Source: Moringa oleifera (taxonomy: Eukaryota > Streptophyta > Magnoliopsida > Brassicales > Moringaceae). Taken from it: DNA of 64,000 bases. The notes under the pieces were generated by a model that made no database searches, was not told the origin of the DNA, and saw only the letters and a program-made list of their open reading frames with translations. The translations under genes were made by a program, and so were the position numbers. This document shows positions 23,393-35,879 of this stretch, one piece after another. The number at the start of each line of letters is the position of its first letter. The stretch's first letter is position 1. The stretch spans positions 2,542,001 through 2,606,000 of the forward strand of contig JAJFZO010000087.1 in assembly GCA_021397835.1 (NCBI GenBank), in the 5' to 3' direction.

Positions 23393-25629
23393 ATGGGAGA
23401 GGTTGGAAATTCCTCCTCAATGACAGTTTCTACAGCTTCTGGAGAAGCGTGTGTAACTTCTTCTGGCCATCACCAGCTTCAGGCAACCCCGCTAATGGTG
23501 GTTCCACAGAAGAAGAAGCGGAGCCTCCCCGGAATGCCAGGTAAAATTACCGAAAAGCCCCCACAAAATCACTCGACCAATTTTTAGATTCTGGTACGAT
23601 ATTAAAAGCAATCATTTTTTTTTTTGTTTATTTTGATTCTTGCAGATCCAGATGCTGAGGTGATCGCTTTGTCGCCGAAAACACTATTGGCCACAAACAG
23701 GTTCGTGTGCGAGATCTGCAACAAAGGGTTTCAACGGGACCAGAACCTGCAGCTTCACCGGAGGGGCCACAACCTGCCCTGGAAGCTGAAGCAGCGAACC
23801 AGTAAGGAGGTGCGCAAACGAGTGTACGTGTGTCCTGAGCCCACATGCGTACACCACAACCCGTCGAGAGCTCTCGGCGACCTCACTGGCATCAAGAAGC
23901 ATTTCTGCAGGAAGCACGGGGAGAAGAAGTGGAAGTGCGAGAGGTGCTCCAAAAAGTACGCTGTGCAGTCCGATTGGAAAGCCCACATGAAAACCTGCGG
24001 TACCAAGGAGTACAGATGCGATTGCGGAACCATTTTCTCCAGGTTTAGATATTTCCCGCGATCTCTCTCCTTTTCTTTGCTTTTCTTGGGGTGTTGGTGT
24101 GTTCTAGTTTTATTTATATTACTGACAGTTTTCTCGGTCTCTCTCTCTCTCTCTCTTGTTCCCGGTTTTGGGTGGTGAAGAAGGGATAGCTTTACAACGC
24201 ATAGGGCGTTCTGCGATGCGTTAGCAGAGGAGAGCGCGAGGGCTCAGCAAACCCTAGCGAGCACGGAAGGAGAGGGGAATAATGATAAGAATGGGAAGAG
24301 CAGCTCTGTGGTTGCCTCACCACCTCCACCTCCACTTACTCCGTCTACCACAGTGGTCTCTCCGGTTTTATCAATGCAAAGTTCAGGTGATTTGCTTTGG
24401 TACTCCTTATAAAGCATTGATTTCTTGGATAGGTCAAACTGAAGGAATTTCAGACAGTAATTTGTTCTCTTTAACAAAAAAAAAATTATTCTTCTTTGTA
24501 GTTAAAACTTCGAAGTTCATTTATTTGGGTTACTGGTTTTCTATGACTATGTTTTGTCTCTTCTTCATGTCCTTCTCTAAGACGTGGTGGTTGGGAGAGA
24601 GAGAGAGAGAGAGAGCTTTTGAGTTGCTTAGTTGTAATCTACAGGCGATGGTTTGCATATTCTCAATGAGCTCAAAGATCGAAAAGGGATGTGGGGATGA
24701 AAATGAGAACTGAGAGAAAGGAGATCATTATTTGCCCTCCTTTTACTTCCCTTAGCTTTCAAAGTTGGGACTTCAAGAAAATTTACTTTAAAGATGAACC
24801 TCCTTTCTTTCTGGTTTTTCGGATCTCACCCAGCCATTATTCTTAATCTTTCTGTATCCTCTTTTCAAGTCTCTCGTTGTATGGTTTCTCATCCTTCTTT
24901 TTGTTTATGCTCACAGAAATGCCAGAGAACCCAATGAGAGTATCGCCGCCGGCACCGGCTGTGACAAGCATAACCCCCGCCGGTACAGCCACGAGCTCCT
25001 CAAGCTCAAGCACCAGTGTGTTTGCCAGCATCTTCACATCTTCTAATGCTCTTCCGGCAGCAGCCACAGCCATAGAACCTCCGTCCCTTTCTCTCTCTTC
25101 AACTCTATATCTCCCCAACAATGGGTCTTCTTCACTCTTCCAAGCACCTAACCAAGACCACCGCCACTACGCACCTTCACCACAACCCGCCATGTCTGCA
25201 ACCGCATTGCTCCAGAAAGCTGCCCAAATGGGTGCAGCCGCATCGAACCCATCATTGCTCCGCGGCTTAGGCTTGGCACTGCCATCTTCCTCTGGTCAAG
25301 ATGGCCACATGAAGCCAGACCGGAACAATGTGACAGCTGGACTCGGTCTTGGGCTCCCTTCCGGAGGAAATAATCCCCGCTTGAATGAGGGGATGATGGC
25401 ACATTCCTCCCTCTTCGGCAACAGACCCACCACACTCGATCTTCTTGGACTCGGCGTCGGTGCTGGAGGACCTTCCACAGGTGGACTTTCTGCTCTGCTC
25501 ACTTCATTCGGAGGTGGCTTTAACGTTGCAGCCCCAGCTGCTACCTCGTATGCAGGCGAAGGTAGCTCGGGTAGACAGCCCTGGGAGGGCGCACCCGAGA
25601 CGAAGCCAAGAGGGTCAGGCTTCCTCTAG
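23393..25629 (+). CDS. INDETERMINATE-domain (IDD) C2H2 zinc-finger transcription factor
   Basis: Four exons, 23393-23540, 23646-24042, 24181-24386 and 24917-25629, give 487 residues. A basic KKKR stretch (40-43) suits a nuclear signal. The ID domain follows. Finger 1 is C2H2 (C71, C74, H87, H91), finger 2 is C2H2 (C112, C117, H135, H140), finger 3 is CCHC (C147, C150, H163, C167) and finger 4 is CCHC (C174, C176, H189, C193). This is the exact IDD arrangement. The Ser/Ala/Gly-rich C-terminal half carries the two IDD tail motifs, [11 protein letters not shown] (343-353) and TLDLLGLG (423-430, the T-R/L-D-F/L-L-G motif). IDD proteins bind DNA and partner GRAS proteins such as DELLA, SHR or SCR. 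The tail resembles the IDD4/IDD5/JACKDAW group, but I cannot fix the orthologue. The acceptor at 24180 was chosen over 24183 because it keeps the usual SRRDSF sequence. Confidence 0.95.
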
Positions 25630-26535
25630 AGCTCCATTTGTGTAAACAAATAGGGACTCTACCTGGTTCCGCTTTTCCATCATTTTTTTTTCCTCCGGCA
25701 TCTCTTTGAATACAGAACAGAAGTCAGAGAAGAATCATAGAGTTAAAAACTGTCTGTTCTTTTTTTTTTTGGTTCTGGATTAGTCAGCTGTTGTTTACCA
25801 TATAACTTTAAATTATGGGGGAAAGTGAATGGATGTGTACAGGGGCTTTTAAGTCAGCATGTGCATAGCATAAAACATGTTCAATCATAGTAGTTCAGTT
25901 TGTTTTCTTGTGCATTTCTCTACTCCCAGTGTCTAACTTCCACGGGCCCTCTACTCTTCTAAATTAATAAAAGTTATTTAATTTTATTAAATTATCAAAT
26001 ATCATAATTTTATTAAAAACTTGACATAATTTAAAACAATAAAAAATTTTAATTGTGGTGTATTCCTGCTTGAAAAAGAAGTAATTACTTTAATGCCATA
26101 TCAATATCACTTAGATGTTGGCAACTTCGTGCAAGATCAACTTGATATCAATGGCGACAACTCAACTTATTTATAAGAACATGATGATATATTTAAAAGA
26201 TTATATTTTTTATTTAAATTATTTTAAGTTTTTAAAGATATTAAAATGATATAATTAAAATTATTAAAATTACATGATTTTCATTGTTATGAACGACTAA
26301 TGATGACAAATAATAAGCTCAAGAAAACATGGACAATGTTGATAACTCTGGCAAAATCAAAGAATCTTAACTATCACAATTCCACCTATCTTTTAGAATA
26401 TTATCATATCTTTAGAAAACCTCGGTGGTCACAACATTATGCATTCATCAAAATGCATTCATTAAATGAATATCGGAAAGTTATAACATTATTTAGGGTA
26501 AATTTAAAAAATCGAATTATCTATGTTGTTTAATT
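25630..26535. other. 3' UTR of the IDD gene and spacer
   Basis: After the TAG at 25627-25629 comes about 300 bp of mixed composition with T runs, likely the 3' UTR, then AT-rich DNA. No gene recognised. Confidence 0.4.
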
Positions 26536-26962
26536 TGAACCTCAAATTTTAATTTTATTTAATTTTATATTTAATTTTTTAATTTAATTTAACATAAAAA
26601 TATTTAAATTGAGGATCTTGTCTAATAAATTTTAAGTTGAATTTTTTTATGAATATAAAAAATAATCAAACTATTATTGCAAAAAATTTTAAAATCTTTT
26701 GAGTACAAAAAATATTTTTTTTAAATTTTTTTTACTAAAAAATAACTTATGAATCAAAAAATTATTCAAATTTAAATTATTGATTCACAGTAGAGTTTAA
26801 AATTCATTTCAATCGTTCTTCTAGATATTTTAACTATAAAATACTTTAATTATTATAATTAATTAAAATTCAAATTAAAATTAAAATAATATTTTTAACT
26901 AAAATTAAACTAATTTAAAATTAAAAATTCGAAGTGAAAAACATTAAATATAATTTTTTTAA
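26536..26962. repeat. diverged copy of the AT-rich MITE-like family
   Basis: The block at 26600-26700 (AAATTGAGGATCTTGTCTAA, then TAAATTTTAAGTTGAATTTT, then ATCAAACTATTATTGC) parallels 56095-56190 in order and orientation. Borders are approximate and the ends do not show a clean inverted repeat. Confidence 0.4.
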
Positions 26963-28004
26963 TATTTACCCTACTATTTTATCTTTACCCCTAAAAACAA
27001 TTATCAATCTAAGGATTTGTCCAATTCGAAAGGGGAAAAGTAAAAAATGTAGGTTTCTACCAGTAGGATTGGAATCTCCGAAGGGGTCATGTTCTGATTT
27101 CTGAATGTATATGATTTTGAGGAAGGAGAATAGCTACGGAAAGTGGGGGGGTCCTTACGCGGTCAACTCTGAACTCTGGTGCGGTGGGCCTCCGCCGGTC
27201 GTCAGACTGGTAAATGCATTCAATGTTGTGAGTTGGCACATGCAATTGTATCTATCCTGTTCCATCGTTACTTCTTTCTGCTAAATATATCCATTATTGA
27301 GCACAAATATCTACCAAGCTTTAAATCCTTCTAATTATGAATAATGGGTTTTAATATTAAAAATAAAATATTAATCTGTTAAATATGTAACTTTGGTCTC
27401 AGTAAAAATATTAGCATTATCCATAGTAAGATAAAATGTTGCTTTGAGAAAATGGACGGTAAAGGAAGCATAGGAGGGGCGGTCAAACTCCTATTGCTAT
27501 ATGAGATGAGAATTTTGTACACAAAAAGCAACAAAAGTCCAAAAGAACTTTAAAATTAAAATCAGCTCTCAATTTGGATAAAATAATATAAAAAAATTAA
27601 TAAGTTGAAATTTTGATAATTTTTTGAGAAAATTATTTTAAAATAAATTTTCACAAATATAATTAATAAGTATTTAAGGAATTGATAAGTAGCACTAAAA
27701 ATTTATCGGTCTCATTTATTTTATGTTTGTGTTATAATTGGTATCATAATATAAGGTAAAATCGAATCTTAGTTAATTTTACTTCAGATCTTTTTATGTA
27801 AAAGTATTGTATATCTAGTTTGGTCATTTTACCTTATACGGTGACATAAACTTTAGGACAATTCTTGTTTTTCTTGCAAGTGCGCCATGTCTCTTTTGAT
27901 CAAGGTAACTTAGTGACTATGATGTCTTTTTCGATTTTAAAGTGTCTATTGGTATTTTGTGAATTTGTACTAATATAACTTTCTTTTTGTAAGAATTATA
28001 TATA
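26963..28004. other. intergenic spacer
   Basis: A GC-richer island (27010-27280) shows no recognisable protein; the rest is AT-rich. It ends at the poly(T) that marks the 3' end of the minus-strand LINE. Confidence 0.35.
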
Positions 28005-29489
28005 ATTTTTTTTGATAAAAAACTAGTAAATTTCATTAAATATCTAAATTATGTAAATTAAGTGAGGCATAAGCACCATAACTTTTCCTCTTTTAAGTGA
28101 ATTGGCAAGTGGGCAATTTGATGGGCCAAATCATTCACAATTGGGGGAATATGTATAAAAGAGTATGAAGAAAAACATAGGTTGAAGTCTTGAACATCCG
28201 TACAAAGGCTACCCATCTCATACATGGATCGATCACCCAACTGTGCTTCCTTAATAGCCAGTAAACAGTCACTCTCAACCACTAAGGGAACAGCTGCATT
28301 GGCTAAAGCCTTTCGCAAGCCATACTAAATGGCAAATAACTTACCATGCATGGGAGAAAAAACTCCAAGCTTTGAGGTTAAGGCATAAAAAATAACTTGC
28401 GCATGCATGCTCATTCCTAAGGACAGCTCCCAGACTCCCAGTGCTGCCAGATTATCATGTGCATCATAGCCACATCCGCATTGAGCTTCAAACTCCTCGA
28501 CATTGAAGGAGGGGCGATGACTGTTGGTAGTTTTGGATGTTTCAGTTTCAGTGGCGATTCGTTTTGCATCTAGAAAGAAGGCTGAAGGTAGGCTACAGAT
28601 TTGATCGTGGAAGACGCGATTACGGTTTAACCAAATTCCTCTACATACTGTAAAAAAGAGCTCTAGCAAACGTTAAGTATTCATTTGATCCAACAAAGCT
28701 TCTATGCATCTTTTGTTAAAGTCATCCTAGCCAACTTCACCCTTAAACTTTCTTTCACGGTTTCCCACATGGTTGACTAAATGGGCATGCCAACAGGGCA
28801 TGATGGAGAGTTTCACCTGGAGCTTGGCATATGCAGCAGGGGTTAGTTATCAAGATTCCTCTATATTGAAAGGTCAACATGGTTAGGAGTATACCACGTA
28901 ACATACACCAACCAAAGTTTTGTCTTTTTGAACTAAGGGAGGCCTTCCATAATGTGCTCCATTTTCAATTCTTGGTTGCAAATAAAGGAACCTGTTGGTG
29001 CAGAGTAGAACGAGCAACATAGTATCCCGATTTAATTGTATATTCCCCATTCTTGCTGCCATTCCATATGAGTCTATCTTGTGTTATTCTTCTACTGCAA
29101 GGGATATGTAGAATGGACACAGATTCTGCTGGGGAGAAAAGAGCATTTAGTTCGTTATATATCCATTGTCTCGAGCTCGAGTTGATTAAGCTGTTAACTA
29201 GTCTTCTTGTTTGTGATATGCCTACTGGCCTAACAGGTCTATCTTTACGTCCTTGAGGTTATCTAGCCAAACATCCACTTTCTCTCTATTGTCGATCCAC
29301 CAACAACTACATTGCATGATCACATCTCGACCTTGTAACAGGCTATGCTAAGCATATGAGCCACTTGGTTTCTTCAACATTGTGTGTGTGCTGGAGTTTA
29401 CGGAGTACTTTACCTTTAAAACTTGGAAACACAGGGAAGATTCATCGGATATGATACGCCACCATTATTCTCTAGTAGCGCTCAGTTAA
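28005..29489 (-). mobile_element. LINE relic, 3' part: end of reverse transcriptase, zf-RVT, RNase H
   Basis: The minus strand begins, at the high end, in the tail of a non-LTR reverse transcriptase (a stretch reading ISDESSL). It continues into the zinc-binding zf-RVT domain near 28750-28860 (CCICQAPGETLHHALLACPF) and then an RNase H-like domain. The RNase H part is open at 28325-28669 (ending GKLFAI) and 28058-28318 (VVESDCLLAIKEAQ, then VNDLAHQIAHL). It ends at a poly(T) (28006-28013), the copied poly(A) tail. Stops and frameshifts show it is dead. The upstream half continues at 34263 beyond the inserted copia element. Confidence 0.75.
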
Positions 29490-29494
29490 AGGTA

Positions 29495-29801
29495 TGTCGT
29501 AGAATTTAGGTCATATTTATTTATTATTCTAGTCTTTACAAGTGAATTTTTACTTATTAAAATGTTGTATTTGTGTTTCCTTAATTCCAAGTAATTTCTT
29601 AATTCTAAATAGATATTAGAATATATGATAATTGGTTAAGATAGTGAAGTTAGTAGTTCTATTATTATGCTACCGTAGTTATATTTTTATCTATAAAAAT
29701 AATTATTATTATGTCAATAAAATACAATTCATTCAATAAGTTTTTATTTAATAAATTTCTTTTAATTTTATTTTCTATTTATTCTCATATATTTTATAAT
29801 A
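29495..29801 (+). repeat. 5' LTR of the copia element
   Basis: Begins TGTCGTAGAATTTAGGTCAT and ends TTTTATAATA. It aligns along its length with 33981-34257 and has a few insertions relative to it. Confidence 0.85.
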
Positions 29802-29802
29802 A

Positions 29803-29815
29803 TGGTATAAGAGCT
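29803..29815 (+). other. primer-binding site of the copia element
   Basis: TGGTATAAGAGCT directly after the 5' LTR. It is complementary to initiator tRNA-Met with one mismatch from the usual TGGTATCAGAGC. Confidence 0.7.
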
Positions 29816-29929
29816 ACGTTATTTGGTAAGCTGAGAGTGTAAACCTATAGTTGCTTGTGTGAGTTTAATGGCTTTAACATCTACTCTTTTTTTTTTTTTT
29901 GAAAATTTTGTTCAGCCTACTATCCAACA

Positions 29930-30730
29930 CTTTAATGGTCACTATGATCAATAAAGCATGTTGATGGAGAATTTACTTAGGTCCAAGGAGTATTGGTATG
30001 TTATCGAGTCTGGTGTGGAAGAACCAGTGAAATTGAAGGATCTCAAGGCCAAGAATTATTTGTTTTTAAGCCATCAATCGAGCAACTTTGGACACGGTTC
30101 TTTATAAAGATACCTCCAAGCATATTTGAGATACAATGAAGAAGAAATATCAAGGGAATGCAAGGGGAAAAACGTGTTCACCTTCAAGTGCTTCAAATTG
30201 AGTTTGAAAATTTGCATATGTAATTGAGTGAGTCTATCGTTGATTACATGGGAAGAGCAATGACAATTGCTAACGAGATGCAATTTATGGTGATAAGATA
30301 GAGGATGTTACCATTATTGAAAAGATTTTTGGATCAACGACACCAAAATTCATTTATATTGTTTGTTCTATTTAAGAATCTAAAGATATTAATGTATTGT
30401 CTATTAATGAATTGCAGAGTTTCTTGTTAGCCCAAGAACATAAACTCTATCAACACGAGAAGGAAGAGCAAGCCTTAAAGGCTTCCACCAATACGAATTC
30501 AAGCAAAGGAGATGATGGAAAAGGAAGGGGCAGTTAAAAAAAAAAAGATCGTAAAACCTTGCAGTAAAACTCTAAAGATGGTGAGTTACAAGATAGACAA
30601 AGAGGACGTGGTGGTAACCATACATCTTTTGTCAAAGCAAGATCGGCAAACAAATCCTAACTTGAATGCTTCATATGTCATAGGGTATGATCATTATTGA
30701 TCAAAGCGTGTCATACAAATTTATCTAAAT
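29930..30730 (+). pseudogene. copia gag remnant
   Basis: The frame is broken, but the order of words matches copia gag. It includes a region reading LSESIVDYMGRAMTIANEM with one shift, then ELQSFLLAQEHKLYQHEKEEQA (30405-30470) in fragments. A Lys-rich stretch precedes a degenerate zinc-knuckle position near 30660-30710. No intact knuckle remains. Confidence 0.6.
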
Positions 30731-30820
30731 AGCATAATGAGCAATCTCACTACATGGAGAAAAAGAAAAAATTTCTTTGTTAATAACTTATTATGTTAAC
30801 AAAGTTGGTAATTAGAATTT

Positions 30821-33800
30821 GTGTATTTAGACACAAGTTGTAGCAATCATATGTGCAGTGATAAATCTGCATTCTCAGAGTTGGATGAATCCTTTCACGA
30901 TGCAGCAAAATTTGGAGATAATTCTAAAGTCAAAGTTGTGAGAAAAGGACATGTAACCATTTTCATAAGAGGTAATTCTCTTAAAAGTATTTTTTATCTG
31001 TTGTATGTTCCACATTTGAAAACAAAACTCCTTATCATTGGTTAGTTGCAAGGGTTATGAAGTCATGATTAAAGAAAGAGTTAGCAAAATGCTTAATGAT
31101 AAGTTAGGTTTAATTGCTTAAGTGAAGACGACAACAAATAAAATGTTCTCACTCTATCTTAACAACACTACTTATTCTTGTTTTTATGAAAAAATGAGGA
31201 TGAGGCATGGCTGTAGCATTTTCGCTATGGATATTTGAGTTTTGGTGGATTTAAAACACTGCAAGAAAAAAATGTGGTGAAAAGGCTACTGCAAATTACT
31301 GCACTATCTCAAGTTTATCAAGATTACATTATTAGTAAGTAGCATTGAGATTAGTTTCCAAAAAGAAAATCTCAAAGAGCTAAAAAGGTGCTTGAGCGCA
31401 ATTTATTTCCATATATATTTCTATGTTAAGAAAGAAATATTGAATGATTTAAATAAGAGATGCTTACTTATGTTATATATATTATATACTTATTTAATAC
31501 TTAGAAACTTATATTATTATTAAATGAAAATAAAATTAATTAAATTAAAGAATAAAGATTAAGAATGATCGATTTCAAATATAGGTAAATGATATTTTTT
31601 GTCATTCATTGATGATTTCAGTAGAAAACTATGAGTTTATTTTTTACATGAAAATATGAAGCTCTGTCAGCCTTTAAAAGTTTTAAAGCTTTAGTTAAAA
31701 AGAGGTAGATGCATCCATAAAGGTGTTGCGCATTGATCATGATGGAGAGTATAATTTAGATGAATTTGATAAATATTGCAATGAGCAAGGAATCTATAGA
31801 TAATTGACAACAGCCTATATGCCTCAGTAAAATGGTGTTTGCGAGAGGAAAAATCTCGTAATCTTAAACATGAGGTGAAATTTTTTAACAAGCAGTGGTG
31901 TTCCAAAGAAGTTTTGGCCTGAAGCTGTGGATTAAAACTGTCATATACTCAATCACCGCAATCATAGCTTATGTTTATGTTCCTAAGTAAAAGAGGAGAA
32001 AGCTTGATGATAAAGGTGAAAAGTATGTTTTTCCTAGTGTGAGTGATCAGTTAAAGATATCTAAATCGTATAATCTTGTTATGAAAAAGGTTGTGACAAG
32101 ACGAGATGTACTGTTTAATGAAGAGAGCAAGTGGCCGAGTAGTAGCTCAATTAAAGAGCAAATTTCAATAAACTATGATGGAGTGACAGAAGAAGAAAAG
32201 GAGCAGTTTGTACAACACCAAATTTCATCGAATATGGCCTCTATAAGTGTTGAAAACTCACCAGTTGTTGCTGAACTTGATGTAGCAATAAGTTTGCAAC
32301 CAAAACACGTTAGAGAAAGGCCTTCTTGAATGCAAGATTATCAAGTGACTGATATTAATATGTCTAGCAATTCCTCTATATATTATGCTTTACTTTCAGA
32401 TTGTGATCCAAGAACATATAAAGTTGCTGAACAAGACCTAAAGTGGTGCAAGGCTATGGATAAGAACATTACTGCTATAAAAAAGGAATGATACTTAGGT
32501 ACTAACTGATCTTCTTAAAGGTTAGAAAACTATTGGTGTGAAATAGATTTATAAGACTAAGTTGAAGGAAAATGGTGAGGCAAAAGCGTGATCGGTAACC
32601 AAAGGATACAAGTAAGAATTTGGCGTGGATTACAAGGAGGTGTTTGCTTTTGCAGCGAGGTATGATACAATTAGAATGATGATTGCATTGGTAGCTCAAA
32701 ATTCTTGGTCTATCTTTCAATATAATGTCAAATCTGCGTTCTTACATGATGGTTTGGAAAAATAGGTATTTGTTGATCAACCTCTTGGTTATGTAAGAAG
32801 TGAAAGTGAACATAAAGTGTATAGATTAAAAAAGATATTATACAGCTTAAAACAAGCTTCACAAGCTTGGTATAGTCATATAGATGCTTATTTTTTGAAG
32901 TATGGTTTTAAGAAATGCCTATATGAATATACACTTTATGTTAAAGCTAGTGATAATGGTAAAATGCTCATTTTATACTTATATGTCAATAATTTGATAT
33001 TCACTAGGAGTGACACTATTATGTTTAATGATTCTAAGAAATCTATGATGGTAGAATTTGATATGTTAGACTTAGTCAGGATGCATTATTTTCTTGGTAT
33101 TGAAGTTGAGCAATCTGTTAATAGCATTTATGTTTCTCAAAAGAAATATTTGTAAGAGGTTGTGAACCGATTTGAGATGAAGAATTACAACTCTGTGAGC
33201 ATACCAGTTGAATGCAGTTTAAAGTTGACCAAAGATCATAGAGGGAAGAATGTTGACAGCACTCCCTATAAGCAAATTATTGAGAGCTTAATGTATTTAA
33301 CAATCACAAGGACTGACATAATGTATTTTGTTAGTCTCATTAGTAGATATATAGAGAATCCAAAGAAAACACATCTTCAAACAGTTAAAAGGATACTTCA
33401 CTACTTGAGAGGAATTATGGAGTTTGGTTCGTTTTACAAGAAAAAGAAAATTGATGGATTTGATTGGTTATTTAGATTGTGATTTTACAGGTGATCAAGA
33501 TGATTAAAAAAGCATTTTAGGGTATGCTTTTATGTTGGGTTTAACTGCTATTTCGTGGTCTTCAAAAAATCAACAAATAGTTACACTTTCATCCACTAAA
33601 GTTGAATTTATCGTAGCAAACTCATGCGCTTGTCAAGCCATTTGGTTAAGAAAAATTCTTGGAGCTTTGCATTTCAAACAGAAAGTAGCTACTATAATTT
33701 TTTGTGACAATAGTTTTGTCATAAAGCTCTCTAAAAATCCATTTGCATAGGAAAAGCAAGTATATAGATGTGAAATACTATTATTTGAGGGATCTTACAA

Positions 33801-33935
33801 ATGAGGAGATCACTAATTTGATTCATTACAATAGTGAAAATCAGATCGGTGATATTTTTACCAAACCTCTCAAGGTAGCTGCATTTCAAAACTTAAGGAG
33901 TCAACTTAGTGTTTGCACCTTAGATAGCAATGGTT
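30821..33935 (+). pseudogene. copia pol remnant (protease, integrase, RT, RNase H)
   Basis: Protease with degenerate DTSCSNHMC (30826-30860). Integrase core around 31720-31870 reads VLRIDHDGEY, then YMPQ-stop-NGVCERKN, where the stop replaces the second Gln of the family's PQQNGV. Reverse transcriptase at 32800-33155 ends MHYFLGIEVEQS; its active site is YVNNL in place of the copia YVDDL, so both catalytic aspartates are lost. RNase H at 33535-33935 reads TLSSTKVEFIVA and later QIGDIFTKPL. At least six in-frame stops or shifts. Many changes are C-to-T or G-to-A, the pattern expected of methylated, silenced DNA. Confidence 0.85.
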
Positions 33936-33980
33936 AAGTGTTAAATTGAATGTTAAAAATTTTTACTTTAAGAGAGAGAT

Positions 33981-34257
33981 TGTTGTAGAATTTGGGTCAT
34001 GTTTATGTGTTATCCTAATCTTTAGGAGTAAATTTTCAGTTGTTGAAATATTATAGTTGTGTTTCCTTAATTCTAAGTAGATATTAGAATATATGATAAT
34101 GGGTTAAGATAGTAGAGTTAGTAGTCATATTATTGTGCTACTGGAAGTTACATTTTTATCTATAAAAATAATTATTGTTGAGTCCAGTTTATTCAATAAG
34201 TTTTTGTTCAATAGATTCCTTTTTAATTTCCTATTTCTTCTCCTCTATTTTATAACA
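33981..34257 (+). repeat. 3' LTR of the copia element
   Basis: Begins TGTTGTAGAATTTGGGTCAT and ends TTTTATAACA. It is preceded by a polypurine tract and followed by the AGGCA duplication. Confidence 0.85.
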
Positions 34258-34262
34258 AGGCA

Positions 34263-35042
34263 TCCAAGTCTCTTAAACCAAGTCCTTCATCAGGTTTGGA
34301 TAGCCAAAGTGTTTTCCATGATCATTAGTAGAGTTTCTTTTTTGACCGTTTGCCTCTCCACCAAAAACAAACAACCATTATATTGCCATTTTGAAGGATT
34401 TGTTTTGGGAGTTAAAAGTAGCTCATAATATACGTTGGTATTGCTTGAGCCACAAATTTGAGGGGGACTGCCCTTCCTACTTGTGAAAGGAGTTTACCTT
34501 CCTAGTTTGTCAATTTATTTCTTAACTGGTTAATGATTCATGCAAATTCTTTTTACTTATTCCTACGTATCAATACTCCCAACTAATATTTATTTAACAA
34601 GCTTCATTGTACCCTAAGATACTATTTCATATCAGACTGGATTGTCTTAAGAATATTTGAGCTAAATAGGGCAGCTAACTTCTTAAGATTTACTTGTTGT
34701 CCTGATGCCCTCTCATATTTTTATAGAATGCCAAATACAGTAAAGCATGCCTCACGCCTAGCTTTGAAAAAGATGAGGCTATCATTTACGAAAAACAATG
34801 GGTTACCTTAGGTCTAGATCATCCCACTGATACACTATATGTCTTCCTTTCTTCGACAACCTTGTCAATAAGACAAGACAATCTTTCTGTGCATAAGAGA
34901 AAGAGATATAGAGGAAAAAAAAATCCCTTTACATTAGACCTCTGGAGGGTTTGAAGGTATTTGTGGCTTTAACATTAACTAAAATCGAATAGGAGACAAA
35001 CGATATACATTCCATGATTAAATGCACCCTTTTGAGGTTAAA
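34263..35042 (-). mobile_element. LINE relic, 5' part: reverse transcriptase fragment
   Basis: The minus strand reads, from about 35040 down, SYSILVNVKATNTFKPSRGL, then PLYLFLLCTERLSCLIDK. These are the non-LTR reverse transcriptase stretch before and after the GDPLSP motif, which is itself damaged. Further down come fragments of the region after the active site. It runs straight up to the right end of the copia element and resumes beyond the left end at 29489. The copia element therefore split one LINE. The 5' end is truncated at about 35042, where AT-rich DNA begins. Confidence 0.7.
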
Positions 35043-35275
35043 ATTAAAATATATGGTTGTCTTGTAGGTGTATTTAATCTAAAAATTAAGTTGTTCTTGA
35101 TTGAAAATTGTTTTGATGATTATATTTTCATATATTGGTTGATTAAGTAGGGATCAAAAACCATAATTAAAGTTCTAAAAACAATTTACATAAACATTTT
35201 CATGAAATCTAGCAAATGAAAAATATTTTATTACTTTAATATATGAAATTGACACTAAAAATTAAAAAACTAAAA

Positions 35276-35278
<3 letters not shown>

Positions 35279-35313
<35 letters not shown>
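35279..35313. repeat. (TAA)n microsatellite
   Basis: About eleven tandem TAA trinucleotides. Confidence 0.9.
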
Positions 35314-35314
<1 letters not shown>

Positions 35315-35359
35315 CATCTTAAATTTTAAGCGATTCAAAAATTGAAGTTTCAATTGATT

Positions 35360-35710
35360 GAATGTTATATTCACTATTTAAATAATAAATTTTATAAAAT
35401 AAATTTTATACAATAAATTTTGATTTAATTTTTTATAAATATAAAAATAATTATTTTATCATAAAAATTATAGTATTTTAAGTATTAAAAGTATACATTT
35501 TTTAATTACACTATTAAAATTTTAAAAAAAATTTGAAAATAGCTTATAACTCAAATATGTTCAAAATTGAGAAGTCAAATTAAAATAAAGTATAGAATTT
35601 ATTTTTTATTTTAGAGATATTTCATCAATAAAAATCATTTGAACTAAAATTAAAATTAAATCAAATTAAAATTAAATAATTCGGCTAATTGAAACTTTGA
35701 TATTTAAAGC
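35360..35710. repeat. diverged copy of the AT-rich MITE-like family
   Basis: The stretch 35385-35480 (AAATTTTATACAATAAATTTTG and following) parallels 56110-56190. Borders are approximate. Confidence 0.35.
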
Positions 35711-35879
35711 AAAATATTTATGATTTTTTAAATAGTTATCCTTAAAAAAAATTTATTCATTGGTTTCAACATTGTGAAATGATTGGAACTGAATTGTGCA
35801 ATTTTTATAAAATAAATCTATTTTTTTTAAAAAAATTATAACCGAAATAATTTCAAAAATAGATCAAAAAGCCTCTTTT

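Larger units (their letters stand above)
29495..34257 (+). mobile_element. Ty1/copia LTR retrotransposon, degenerate, inserted into a LINE
   Basis: LTRs at 29495-29801 and 33981-34257 share long blocks, including AGATATTAGAATATATGATA, and start TGTYGTAG. Flanking 5-bp duplications are AGGTA (29490-29494) and AGGCA (34258-34262), one transition apart. The primer-binding site TGGTATAAGAGC starts at 29803, and a purine tract (AAGAGAGAGA, 33970-33979) precedes the 3' LTR. Domains follow copia order: gag, protease, integrase, reverse transcriptase, RNase H. All are broken by stops. It interrupts a minus-strand LINE whose two halves lie on either side. Confidence 0.9.

Noticed and set aside
23628..24033. 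Overlapping minus-strand open frames of 72-100 codons opposite the IDD zinc-finger exon
   Set aside because: They are shadows of a GC-rich conserved exon; the + strand frame contains the four diagnostic zinc fingers.
24282..24713. 143-codon + strand open frame overlapping IDD exon 3 and intron 3
   Set aside because: Out of frame with the zinc-finger reading and runs into a GA microsatellite in the intron; the proline-rich IDD frame is preferred.
25148..25502. Minus-strand open frames opposite the last IDD exon
   Set aside because: Mirror of the Ser/Ala/Gly-rich coding sequence; no domain and no start context.
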